NCBI GenBank assembly: GCA_040381535.1
Contig: JBEIHF010000001.1
Location: 124,001 to 188,000 of the forward strand
DNA from: Micavibrio_A sp040381535
Lineage (GTDB): Bacteria; Pseudomonadota; Alphaproteobacteria; Micavibrionales; Micavibrionaceae
Length of the DNA stretch: 64,000 nucleotides
Reading direction: 5' to 3'
Part shown: piece by piece, positions 45,099 through 54,193 of the stretch
Position numbering within the stretch: the first letter of the stretch is position 1
Layout: each line of letters opens with the position of its first letter
Notes under the pieces: generated by a model
The model's input: the letters and a program-made list of their open reading frames with translations, nothing else
What the model was told of the DNA's origin: nothing
Databases searched by the model: none
Position numbers and translations under genes: made by a program

Positions 45099-46127
45099 AT
45101 GGCCGAAAAGAAAAAATACAATTTCAAGGTTCCGCAGGAAGAATTCGAAGCCCTGCTCCACCAATATTGCCGCAACTTCACTGCGCTCGCCGCGGAAGGT
45201 CGTTATGACCCCATCGTCGGACGCGAGTCCGAAATCGATCAGGTCATGCTCATCCTCTTGCAGCGTAACCGCAAAAACGCCGTTTTGCTAGCGCCCGCAG
45301 GGGTTGGTAAAACCGCGCTCGTTGTTGGCCTTGCACAAGCAATAGTCGCAGGACGCACGCCCGACTATTTGAAAGGCGCACAAGTTTTAGAACTCGACAT
45401 GTCCGCCATGGCCGCGGGTACGACCTCGCCCGGCGAATTTCAGGAACGCTTTATTCCGATCTGCCGCGGTATCGCGGAACGCTATCAATATCCTGAATTC
45501 CCACGCTACATCATGTTCATCGACGAGATCCACACGATCATGCCGACGGTACACGGTTCCGCCTATGCAGGTCTTTCCGAAGTTATGAAGCCCTATCTGA
45601 CGGTGGGCGATTTGCATGTCATCGGCGCGACCACGCTCGACGAATTCCGCATGTTCATAGCGGTCGACACCGCTATGGATCGCCGTTTCCAAAAAGTGAA
45701 CCTGAAAGTTCCTTCATCGGAAGAGACCATCAAAATCATGCAGGGTATCCGGCCGAGCTATGAGAAACACCACAAATTGAAAATTCCCGATGAATGCATC
45801 GCGGAAGTAGTCAAAATGACCGACGAATACATGAAAAAACGCGGTCAGCCCGATAAATCTATCGTCACGATGGACGCCGCCTGCGCATGGCAAAACATGT
45901 ACCGTTCGGAAAACCGCACTCTCACGATTGAAGCCGTACACCAGATCGTCGCCAAGGAAACCAGCCTACATGTCGACGCGCTTTCGGATAAAAACATAAA
46001 ATACGCCAAGCCCGAAGCGTTTGATCCCACGAAGATGGCGGTGCAGGTCGGTTCGAAAAACTTCAATGACGAAGAAGCGCTCAAGCAGTTCAACGATTCC
46101 AAAAAGAACGAAGACGCGGCGGAATAA
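45099..46127 (+). CDS. Solitary ClpA/ClpB D1-like AAA+ ATPase
   Basis: 342 aa: a single AAA+ module like the first ATPase ring (D1) of ClpA/ClpB, without N-domain, middle coiled coil, D2 or ClpP loop. Walker A LLAPAGVGKTAL (about 63-74), Walker B YIMFIDEIHTI, sensor 1 GATT, Arg finger DRRF. Where Clp D1 rings have an aromatic pore loop (KYRGEFEER), this protein has GTTSPGEFQER, so it probably does not thread protein. The C-terminal 60 residues are polar. Likely a switch or remodelling ATPase. Not ClpA or ClpB themselves. Confidence 0.83.
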   Translation: MAEKKKYNFKVPQEEFEALLHQYCRNFTALAAEGRYDPIVGRESEIDQVMLILLQRNRKNAVLLAPAGVGKTALVVGLAQAIVAGRTPDYLKGAQVLELDMSAMAAGTTSPGEFQERFIPICRGIAERYQYPEFPRYIMFIDEIHTIMPTVHGSAYAGLSEVMKPYLTVGDLHVIGATTLDEFRMFIAVDTAMDRRFQKVNLKVPSSEETIKIMQGIRPSYEKHHKLKIPDECIAEVVKMTDEYMKKRGQPDKSIVTMDAACAWQNMYRSENRTLTIEAVHQIVAKETSLHVDALSDKNIKYAKPEAFDPTKMAVQVGSKNFNDEEALKQFNDSKKNEDAAE

Positions 46128-46790
46128 TTATTTTTTTAAAAATTTGCAAAGATCCATCACTTCTTCGAAGTGATGATCTATATGATCGTCATTCGCTTTC
46201 GGGCGGTGGACCAGGGCGGTTGCCATGCGGATATTTTTTGCATGGATAAGATTGTGGGCGATATCTTCCACCACAATAATTTCTTCGTTCTCCAGCTTCG
46301 CCATGCCGCCGCGATCTTTCGCCAGTAAAAATCCGTCCGCGCCTTGCGACTTCGCTTTGAATGCGACATCTTCGAGCGCCACAATATTGTGATCGCGGAA
46401 TACGGAATCCAGTTTTGTTTTGAGAAGAATTTTTTGCGCCCATGGGCGTGATGCATTCGTGAGCACGACCATTTTCTGCGGCAGAGATTCCATCGTCTCG
46501 GATAATTCGTGGATGAGGATGATCGCATCGTGCGACACGCGGTCGTGATAGGCATGATGGATTTGCGTGTAATCGAAACCCATTTCCATGAACACGCGAA
46601 AAGAATTGCCGCATTGATGATAGGAATTGAGCGCCATGCGAAAGGCTTCGTCTTCGGTGTTTTGCAAGCCCAACTCCAACATCGTTTGCGCGGCGGCGCG
46701 GTTACAGACATGAAGGAAAGTATCGTCAAACCGGTACAGCGTGTTATCGAGATCCCAGATCACACCGTTGATATTTTTGAGGCTCGTCAT
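46128..46790 (-). CDS. HAD-family hydrolase (pyrimidine 5'-nucleotidase-like)
   Basis: 220 aa with motif I WDLDNTLYRF, motif II VVLTNASRPW, motif III Lys in FKAKSQGAD and motif IV VEDIAHNL. The order and the helical cap resemble the SDT1/pyrimidine-nucleotidase group common in alphaproteobacteria. The start overlaps the RsmC-like stop by four bases, so the two are translationally coupled. It ends one base from the AAA gene stop on the other strand. Confidence 0.83.
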   Translation of the reverse strand: MTSLKNINGVIWDLDNTLYRFDDTFLHVCNRAAAQTMLELGLQNTEDEAFRMALNSYHQCGNSFRVFMEMGFDYTQIHHAYHDRVSHDAIILIHELSETMESLPQKMVVLTNASRPWAQKILLKTKLDSVFRDHNIVALEDVAFKAKSQGADGFLLAKDRGGMAKLENEEIIVVEDIAHNLIHAKNIRMATALVHRPKANDDHIDHHFEEVMDLCKFLKK

Positions 46791-47815
46791 GCGATCGCCT
46801 CGAAAATCTTGAACCCTTCTTTTTCTATAACCACACGTACGGTCTTGAAATGCTCATGCAGAATTTTTTCATAAGGAAGATGGACATTGGCCACCATCCA
46901 CAGTTTTCCGCCCTTTTTCAAATGGTGTGCGGCGGTTTTGATAAAAGATTGGCCGAGCATGGGATCGGTGCTCTTGCCGACATGGAAGGGCGGGTTCATT
47001 ACGACGAAATCGAGCGGCGGCAGCCCATCCATTTTTTGGGACAAATCCGCCCAGTAATACTGAATCTTGCGTCCGTTGTGTACGTTCATCATATTTTCTT
47101 CGGCGCAGGCAATAGCGCGGGAATCCGCATCTATCAAAAGCAGTGTCTCTATACCAATATTTTTTTCCAGAATGCGTTGCGATAAATATCCATAACCACT
47201 TCCAAAATCTGCGCCTGTTCCCGATAAAGGAGCTATCATTTCGTCTGCGAGAAGGGCAGAGCCTTGATCGATTTTGCTCCATCCGAAAAGCCCGGGCTGC
47301 GAGACAAACACATGACCTTGATCGCTTTCAAGCTGCTGAATTCCGCCGAATTCCAGCCAGTAATCCAAAATGACAGGTTTGGATTGTGGACGCTTTCCCC
47401 ACACGACCTTCGCCTTGTTTTTGGATGTCGCATCCGTTTCCATATCCAAATCATTCATCCATTTTTGAATGCGGTTGCCATTGGCGTCGTTGGGCGCGCA
47501 GGCACTTACCATTCCGTCAGCCGCGCAAAGTTTCAAAGCTTGTGCCAGCCAGAATTGCGCTTCCTCGACCTGCTTGGGAAGATCGATCAGCACCAGACCG
47601 TACGCGCCGCTTTGGGGAATGTCATCGAGAATTTCAAATCCATGTTGGCGGAGTTTCTCGGCCGCCGGAAAAAACGGTTGCCAGCAATGAATATGGTCTT
47701 TTATGTGCGATAAATAGGGATGCCAGCCCGCACCAAGGAACAAAACAGGCGTACGCGCCTCTATCAGTCCTCGTTCGAGGGGTAAAAATAGCGTGTGAAG
47801 CGAGGGGCTAGTCAT
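46787..47815 (-). CDS. RsmC-like class I methyltransferase (probable rRNA guanine-N2)
   Basis: 342 aa in two Rossmann halves, as in RsmC, which methylates G1207 of 16S rRNA. The N-terminal half looks degenerate. The C-terminal half has motif I ADFGSGYGYLSQ, motif II LLLIDADSRAI and the catalytic VMNPPFHVGK. Substrate inferred from the architecture. RsmD- or RlmG-like activity is possible. Heads a two-gene unit with the HAD hydrolase. Confidence 0.82.
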   Translation of the reverse strand: MTSPSLHTLFLPLERGLIEARTPVLFLGAGWHPYLSHIKDHIHCWQPFFPAAEKLRQHGFEILDDIPQSGAYGLVLIDLPKQVEEAQFWLAQALKLCAADGMVSACAPNDANGNRIQKWMNDLDMETDATSKNKAKVVWGKRPQSKPVILDYWLEFGGIQQLESDQGHVFVSQPGLFGWSKIDQGSALLADEMIAPLSGTGADFGSGYGYLSQRILEKNIGIETLLLIDADSRAIACAEENMMNVHNGRKIQYYWADLSQKMDGLPPLDFVVMNPPFHVGKSTDPMLGQSFIKTAAHHLKKGGKLWMVANVHLPYEKILHEHFKTVRVVIEKEGFKIFEAIA

Positions 47816-47846
47816 AGCCCTTCTCTAACGCCTTAAAAGAGGATTA

Positions 47847-50800
47847 TCAAGCGATTGCGCTCTGATCCGCAAGCAATTGGCCCGATGATATCATCGCAGC
47901 GATGTCCGCACCGCCCGTACCGCCAACGATAAGGGCCGCGGCCGCAAATACACCCTCGCCGTTCGCGGCGATTTCGAGCTGGGAATCCGAGCCCACGGAA
48001 ACCAAACGTACGAAGTCCGCGATGTCATCGGAAAGAGGATCGTAGGAATCCAACACATCCGCGATGTTGATGGAATCGGCGGACCCGAAATCATGGATCG
48101 TGTCGATCAAACCATCGATTACAGTGAGCGCGAAAACATCAGCGCCTTCGCCGCCGTAAGCATGATCGCCGCCAAGGCCCATGATCAAAATGTCGTTACC
48201 GCCTTCGCCATACAAAACATCATTTCCAAGGCCGCCATCCAGAATATCGTCGCCGCCCGTCACATCGCCTATCGTGACCGGATTGATGTCAAGATCGAAT
48301 AAAACGTCTTCATAGTCGGCATCACCTGTGTTGTACAAATCTTCAAAGCCGATGCGCAGCGTGTTCGTATCGGTGCCGCCCGGAATTTCGGCATGCAAAT
48401 TGTCGAGCCAGAAACTTTCTACGCCGCGTGCGGAATTCGAAACCGAAGACACTTCGAACTTCGTGATAACGCCGCCGCCGAATGCGGCTGCATCCAAAAC
48501 GATATCGATCAGGCCACCATTCGCCATGCCCGTCACATGCTCATAAGACACAGGGGTTGTGGAGCCGTTCAGATAGACTTTGAAATCGATGCCTGTGCTA
48601 CCGCCCGAAATATCGGACAAGGATACCGTGATTTTCGAAGCACCGTTGGCCAAAGAGATGATCAAAGCCTCGTTACCGGATACAAGCGCGCCGCCTGCGG
48701 AAGAAGAATTTATGCCGAGTTTCGTTTTGCTGTTGCAAAGATAACCCGCAGAAGAGGTGATCGTGAAATCGTTTTTCGTGATAGTTGTGGGTTTGTTCGA
48801 AACATCGCCGTTTTTGATGTCCAGATATTTATTGTTGCTATCAAGCAAACCCGAAACAACGTGGGTTTTACCGTCTTCGTTGATCGCCGTGGAATCTCCG
48901 CGCTCGGTGGTGAAATAAACATTGCCCTGCAAAACCTTTACCGTTACGCCGTCATTGTAGACGAGCGATACTTTGTTGCCGGGATCATTGACCGTAGCTC
49001 CGCGCTGGCCGGCTTGACCGTAATTGTAAACGAATCTGAGCACGCCATCAGCCGTGACATTTAGGCCCGAATAGCCGCCGTTCGTGTTGTTACCGTTGCC
49101 GATGATGAAGAAACCGAAATCGCCGCCTTCGGTACCGACCGGCAAATCGATCGTGTGCGCGGTATCAAGACCCGCGGTTTTAACGTTTTTCCATTCCATA
49201 GAGGCGTTTACAATCGTTCCGTCTGCGGCGATGGCGAACACACCGAAGCTGTTATTGTAGCCCGCATAACCTTTGCGGAATGTAACCGTCGCCGTTGCAT
49301 CGTGATCGACATGCAGATTGCCGTTATTGATGCCGAGCGCGGGATCACCTTTGGGACGGAGGTTGGTTATGTTCACGCCTTCTTTGAGCGTCGGCATAAC
49401 GACTGTATCGGCAAAAGCCTTGTCAATCGTCGTGCCCGTCAGAATGCCGTCATCACCATATAGCGTATCATCGCCGCCAAGGCCGAAGATTTCATCGGCG
49501 CCTATCGTGCCCGTGATAATTTCGCCGTCTTCCGTGCCGATGATGGATTCGGCAGGGTTGAGCTGGACATCAAAGGACAAGGTGCCGATATCGATACCGC
49601 CCATGGAATCCAGCAACGTGTAATCGAAAGAATCCGAGCCGTAGAAATTGTGGGGGGGCATGTACGTGAAGGAACCGTCAGACAAAAGTTCTACCGTTCC
49701 GCCCATCGCCGTGGCGAACGTGCCGGCCGTAACGGATAGCGTATCGCCATCGATATCGGAATCGTTCGTCAGAACGGCGCCGATGATCACATCTTTGCGG
49801 AAGCCTGCAAAGGAATCATCAAAAGCCGCAGGCGCATCATTGACCGCCGCAATCGCCAGCAGAACATTCGCCGTGGACATCGCACCCGAAGCATCGCGCA
49901 CGGTGTAGGAGAAGGAATCGGAACCATTAAAGTTCGCAGCGCCTTGATAGGTGAACGTGCCATCGGAATTCAATAAAACCGAACCGCCACTAGCCGTGGT
50001 AATAACCGCAGCATCTATGCTCAAAGCATCGCCATCGACATCATTGTCATTACCCAGAACGGAGCCTGCAATAACCGTATCTTCGTTGCCCGACGCCGCG
50101 TCATTGTTAGCAACAGGCGCATCATTCACGGAAATAACATTCAAGGTGACAGTAGCCGTATCCGTACCGCCCATAGAATCAGAAATCGTATAATTGAAAG
50201 AATCCGTGCCGAAGAAATTCGTGGCAGGCATATATGTGAAAGAACCATCCACCAGCAATACAACCGAGCCGCCCACCGACGTCGCATAAATACCCGCGAC
50301 AACCGAAAGCGTGAAATTTTCAGAATCGGTGTCATTGCCCAAAACATTACTGGAATAATCCGCATCTTCGAGCACATCGAAAGCATCGTCCTGCGCATCC
50401 GGTGCGATATTGATCAAAGCCATACTGCCATCAATGAACGCAAAACCTTCGACGCGGCCCAAACCTTCAACAGCAAAATGATTATCGATCGTGATAAGGG
50501 AAGAACCATAACCCACCAAAAGATCCATGCCCGAGACCGTGAGCGTCAGATCGGCCAACGTAATGCCGGAACCAAACGCGATATAGTCAAGGCCCGCAGT
50601 TTCAACGATGGTATCGTTGCCATCGCCAACATTGAACATGTAGGTGTCGTCGCCAGTGCCGCCGTTGAGCGTATCGGCGCCCGTAGCCCCAAAAAGAATA
50701 TCATCGTCCGCGCCGCCGTTCAGCGTGTCGTTGCCGTTCGAAGAGGATAACAGATCATTGCCTGCCTCCCCATTGATCGTGACATCTATATAGGCGCCGC

Positions 50801-51617
50801 CCGAAAGATCGATCACGTCATTACCTGCGCCCGCCTCAATAGTTTCAATATACGCAATACGCGGAGAGATAATGGTCGAAAGCGGGCTGATCATATCGGA
50901 AAGAATAAGTGCATCATCGCTTGAGGTCAGAACCAGCGTGTCAGAACCAATGCTCGGCGCAGTGAAGTCATCGGCGGCATCCCCGTTAAACGTATCGTGG
51001 CTGCGGTTTTTTCCGTCGAGCTCTACGAGATAGGCATAAGGAACAAATGAACCCATCGAGGCCAGCGTGTAGCCACCAGACCAAATACCATCGATGGAAT
51101 AAACCAGCGTATCATTCCCAGCGCCGCCCATAAGCGTATCCATACCCAGACCGCCAGCAATATAATCATCGTCCGTATCGCCCGAGAGCAGATCATCCCC
51201 GCCGCCGCCATCCATGATGTCGTTACCCGCGCCGCCCGTTAAGCCATCGTTGCCGTTGTTGGCCCAGAGAAGATCATCACCGTTGGAACCGCGGATTATG
51301 GTGTTGCCATAGTTTACGTTTGCATTCGCCAGAACGATCACATCACCATCATCGCCCGCGTTGAATTGTTCGACGTTCTTCACCATGATCACGCCGTCTT
51401 GATCGACGAGCGTCAAGACATCGCCGATCGCAGTCATGTTCAGCCTATCGTTGCCGTTCAAGCCGTCATAAATGCCGTTGTTGACGTTTTTCGTGCCTGT
51501 GATGGTGATAACATATCCGGAATAAGGATTGACGAGCGTTTGGTTATAGAACCCCGTGACGCCCACGAAATTCAAAAAGTTATTGCCGTTTGTGCCGTTA
51601 ACAACGGTATACGCCAT
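47847..51617 (-). CDS. RTX/cadherin-like repeat protein, type I secretion substrate
   Basis: 1256 aa, no Sec signal, secreted. The start at 51617 follows GGGGA. The TTG nine bases upstream is rejected. RTX nonapeptide blocks at about 100-175 (GGAGNDIMDGGGGDDLL) and about 270-330, three cadherin/VCBS-like repeats at about 400-690 (each with LxNDxDxDxD and GSFTY or GTFTY), and a DUF4114-type domain (GYNNSFGVFAI...RIGFEDLYNTGDADYEDV) with an insert. Final RTX repeats and a C-terminal signal follow. No LapA-like retention module, so it is probably released. It lacks its own transporter genes. The system at 22-27 kb is the obvious candidate. Confidence 0.87.
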   Translation of the reverse strand: MAYTVVNGTNGNNFLNFVGVTGFYNQTLVNPYSGYVITITGTKNVNNGIYDGLNGNDRLNMTAIGDVLTLVDQDGVIMVKNVEQFNAGDDGDVIVLANANVNYGNTIIRGSNGDDLLWANNGNDGLTGGAGNDIMDGGGGDDLLSGDTDDDYIAGGLGMDTLMGGAGNDTLVYSIDGIWSGGYTLASMGSFVPYAYLVELDGKNRSHDTFNGDAADDFTAPSIGSDTLVLTSSDDALILSDMISPLSTIISPRIAYIETIEAGAGNDVIDLSGGAYIDVTINGEAGNDLLSSSNGNDTLNGGADDDILFGATGADTLNGGTGDDTYMFNVGDGNDTIVETAGLDYIAFGSGITLADLTLTVSGMDLLVGYGSSLITIDNHFAVEGLGRVEGFAFIDGSMALINIAPDAQDDAFDVLEDADYSSNVLGNDTDSENFTLSVVAGIYATSVGGSVVLLVDGSFTYMPATNFFGTDSFNYTISDSMGGTDTATVTLNVISVNDAPVANNDAASGNEDTVIAGSVLGNDNDVDGDALSIDAAVITTASGGSVLLNSDGTFTYQGAANFNGSDSFSYTVRDASGAMSTANVLLAIAAVNDAPAAFDDSFAGFRKDVIIGAVLTNDSDIDGDTLSVTAGTFATAMGGTVELLSDGSFTYMPPHNFYGSDSFDYTLLDSMGGIDIGTLSFDVQLNPAESIIGTEDGEIITGTIGADEIFGLGGDDTLYGDDGILTGTTIDKAFADTVVMPTLKEGVNITNLRPKGDPALGINNGNLHVDHDATATVTFRKGYAGYNNSFGVFAIAADGTIVNASMEWKNVKTAGLDTAHTIDLPVGTEGGDFGFFIIGNGNNTNGGYSGLNVTADGVLRFVYNYGQAGQRGATVNDPGNKVSLVYNDGVTVKVLQGNVYFTTERGDSTAINEDGKTHVVSGLLDSNNKYLDIKNGDVSNKPTTITKNDFTITSSAGYLCNSKTKLGINSSSAGGALVSGNEALIISLANGASKITVSLSDISGGSTGIDFKVYLNGSTTPVSYEHVTGMANGGLIDIVLDAAAFGGGVITKFEVSSVSNSARGVESFWLDNLHAEIPGGTDTNTLRIGFEDLYNTGDADYEDVLFDLDINPVTIGDVTGGDDILDGGLGNDVLYGEGGNDILIMGLGGDHAYGGEGADVFALTVIDGLIDTIHDFGSADSINIADVLDSYDPLSDDIADFVRLVSVGSDSQLEIAANGEGVFAAAALIVGGTGGADIAAMISSGQLLADQSAIA

Positions 51618-51724
51618 ATTCCCCAATCCCCACTGACAGGTTTGTTTGCTTCTTTGATCTTTCAGGAGCGGCGCTTTTTACGGATCCCCCCGGATCCAAT
51701 GCGCCCATCCAAACTATTGTACCG

Positions 51725-51753
51725 ATTAAATATTTATTTTTATGTAAATTCAA
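51725..51753 (-). promoter_or_regulatory. Probable promoter of the second RTX gene
   Basis: On the minus strand TTGAAT (51753-51748), a 17-base spacer and TTTAAT (51730-51725), giving a leader of about 100 bases. The rest of the 300-base gap 51618-51917 holds a GGATCC-CCCC-GGATCC hairpin in that leader (51682-51697) and AT-rich sequence. I see no gene in it. Confidence 0.5.
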
Positions 51754-51917
51754 TATATGAATGTTTTAGCCTTATTTTCTTAAAGAAAGTTTAAAAACAG
51801 GCGGCATTTTAGATATTTTATGAAAAAAGATGGAAGCCCTTGCTATGCCATGGGTTTTGGGGGATAAAACGGCTCCACAAGGCCCTAAAAACCCCCCGAA
51901 AAGGCCCTATAATTAAC

Positions 51918-53300
51918 GTGAGCAATACGCGTACAGATCTTAAAACCGGCTCTATAAACCGCCATTTGGTGCGGTTGACCGTGCCTATGATCTGGGGCAT
52001 CGCCGCGATTGTCAGTTTCCAGCTGGTCGACACATATTATGTATCGCTTTTGGGCACGACCCCTTTGGCGGCCATGACCTTCACCTTCCCCGTCACGTTT
52101 TTTGTATTCACCATCATCATGGGTTTTGGAATCGCAACCTCCTCCGTCATCTCGCGCCTTATCGGCGAAGGCAGGGAAGAAGACGTCAAACGCGTGACCA
52201 CGCACGGATTGGCATTGGTATTTTGTGTCGGCGTAGCACTTGCCGTTATCGGCTATCTTTTGCGCGATGTTATTTTTGCGGCGATGGGCGCGGATGAAAA
52301 AATGCGCCCCCTCATTCATCAATATATGACGACATGGTTTTTTGGCGTCGCGTTCATGGCGACACCGTTCGTCGGAAATTCCGCTATACGCGCGGCAGGC
52401 TCCACGCTCTCCCCAGCACTCATCATGGTTTTTGCCGCCTTATTTAACGCAGCACTCGCACCGCTGCTTATCTTTGGCCTCTGGGGATTCCCGCGCATGG
52501 AATTGCAGGGCGCCGCGCTTGCCACCGTTATCTCCAACATACTCGCGATGGGTTTGGGCCTGTATGTTTTGATTGTGAAGAAAAAAATGATTTTGCCTTT
52601 GTCGCGTCTTCATCTTGATCAATTCAGCGATTCCTGCAAACGTCTTTTGTTTATTGCAATACCCGCAGGCCTTACATCCGCCGTGGCGCCGATCGTCAAC
52701 ACCGTCATCATCGGACTTTTGGCCGCATACGGCGAAGAAGCGGTGGCGGCATTCGGAATCGCCACACGCATCGAAGCGTTCGGCATGATCGTTCTGATGG
52801 CGCTGGCCATCGGCATGGCCCCGATCATCGGCCAGAATTTCGGGGCAAAGAATTTCGACCGCGTCCATGAAACCTTGCGCAAAGCGATTGGATTTTCGAT
52901 GTTATGGTGCATTGGATTCGCCGCGATCATGATTTTGTTTGCAGAACGCATCGCGTCCGCCTTCTCGCAGGACGCCGCAGTGATTTATTATGCGGTATTG
53001 TCCTTCCAGATCATCGCGCCCACCTATATGTTCCACGCGCTTGTCAACGGATGGTCTTCGTCTTTCAACGCCATGGGCAAACCGCAAATGACGGTCTACA
53101 TGACCGTGATAAAAATGATCCTTTTGATGATTCCCGCCGTGATCTTGGGGGCGGAATGGGGCGGGGTGAAAGGGGTTTTCACGGCCGTGGCCATCGTCAA
53201 CGTCATCACGGGGCTGGCCTTTCATTTCTGGAGCCGCCGCGTTTGCCTTGGTGCCGAAGCCGCCACGCTATCGACGCCTATTGCCCTTAAAACGCCTTAA
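51918..53300 (+). CDS. MATE-family multidrug/Na+ efflux transporter
   Basis: 460 aa with 12 membrane helices in two MATE repeats (LVRLTVPMIWGIAAIVSFQL; RLLFIAIPAGLTSAVAPIVN). Exports drugs or metabolites against Na+ or H+. Substrate unknown. The GTG at 51918 gives the usual 26-residue lead before helix 1. A TTG 78 bases upstream would add an unlikely basic tail. TATAAT at 51908-51913 sits so close before the GTG that the mRNA may be leaderless, though a good -35 is lacking. Confidence 0.9.
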   Translation: MSNTRTDLKTGSINRHLVRLTVPMIWGIAAIVSFQLVDTYYVSLLGTTPLAAMTFTFPVTFFVFTIIMGFGIATSSVISRLIGEGREEDVKRVTTHGLALVFCVGVALAVIGYLLRDVIFAAMGADEKMRPLIHQYMTTWFFGVAFMATPFVGNSAIRAAGSTLSPALIMVFAALFNAALAPLLIFGLWGFPRMELQGAALATVISNILAMGLGLYVLIVKKKMILPLSRLHLDQFSDSCKRLLFIAIPAGLTSAVAPIVNTVIIGLLAAYGEEAVAAFGIATRIEAFGMIVLMALAIGMAPIIGQNFGAKNFDRVHETLRKAIGFSMLWCIGFAAIMILFAERIASAFSQDAAVIYYAVLSFQIIAPTYMFHALVNGWSSSFNAMGKPQMTVYMTVIKMILLMIPAVILGAEWGGVKGVFTAVAIVNVITGLAFHFWSRRVCLGAEAATLSTPIALKTP

Positions 53301-53345
53301 ATTTATAGTGTCCTCAGCTTCTACAATTTTTTAAGGAGATTTCTC

Positions 53346-54095
53346 ATGATCCGCGTGCTTGTTTTATCCGCACTGTGTTTGCTTGCCGTTCCCTTTTCTT
53401 TCGCACAGGCACAAGACGGATTGAATCTTCCGCCCGAAGGAACAACCATCATTAATTTTGCCGCCACGGAAACACGCACCATGCCGCAAGATCTTTTAAT
53501 AGCATCCTTGCGCATCGAAGTGGATGACAAGAACGACACTGCCTCCGTTCAGAAAAAAATCAACGAAGCGATGAAAAAAGCGCTCGAACTCGCCAAGGCG
53601 AATTCCAAATACAAGGTTTCGACAGGCGCGTACTCGGTTTACAAATACGACCGCCCGATCATCGTTGAAAATGCCCATAACGGCAAATATGACAGCGTTT
53701 GGAGAGGATCGCAGGAGATCACGATTGAATCGAAAGATTCCACCGCGCTTTTGGAAACTGTCGGCAAGATTCAAGAAAGCGGTTTTGCCATGAACAATCT
53801 CGCCTACACACTATCCCCAGAAGTTGTGGATAAGGTGCGTGACGAGTTGATGGTGGAAGCCTTGAAAAAACTTACCGCCAAGGCGGAGATCGTAGCCAAG
53901 ACTCTTGGCAAAACAAATGTGAATCTGGTCGATGTGAATGTCGATACGGGCGGACCAATTATGCCAATGTACAAAACTATGATGGCCCGCGCCGAAGTGG
54001 CGATGGATGCAGGCGCGCCCATGCCACCCCCTGTGGCCGAAGCCGGTGAAACGGATGTCTCGCTCACCGTATCCGCAAGAGCGCTTATAAAATAA
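53346..54095 (+). CDS. SIMPL-domain (DUF541) exported protein
   Basis: 249 aa with a signal peptide (about 1-22, ending SFAQAQ) and a SIMPL domain (INFAATETRTMPQDLLIASL; then a stretch through GSQEITIES to LSVEVVDK-like helices and VSLTVSARALI). Bacterial members are periplasmic or outer-membrane-associated proteins of unclear role, some linked to oxidative stress. AAGGAG precedes the ATG. 45 bases downstream of the MATE gene, so cotranscription is possible. Confidence 0.85.
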   Translation: MIRVLVLSALCLLAVPFSFAQAQDGLNLPPEGTTIINFAATETRTMPQDLLIASLRIEVDDKNDTASVQKKINEAMKKALELAKANSKYKVSTGAYSVYKYDRPIIVENAHNGKYDSVWRGSQEITIESKDSTALLETVGKIQESGFAMNNLAYTLSPEVVDKVRDELMVEALKKLTAKAEIVAKTLGKTNVNLVDVNVDTGGPIMPMYKTMMARAEVAMDAGAPMPPPVAEAGETDVSLTVSARALIK

Positions 54096-54193
54096 CCAAG
54101 CGCATAATTTCATAAGCCGCCACCCGCAAAGGGTGGCCGCTTGTTTGTAGAATTTTTCTGGCTTTAACTCTCTGTTTCGGTGACAATAATTCC

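Noticed and set aside
49652..49658. Seven-G run inside the second RTX gene as a phase-variation tract
   Set aside because: Only seven bases and the reading frame is intact; below the length where slippage is likely.
48200..51300. CRISPR-like short repeats
   Set aside because: The repeats are in-frame RTX and cadherin-type protein repeats without constant spacers; no cas genes.
51682..51697. GGATCC-CCCC-GGATCC inverted repeat as a mobile-element end or terminator
   Set aside because: Single short hairpin without T run, target duplication or transposase; noted only as a leader hairpin.
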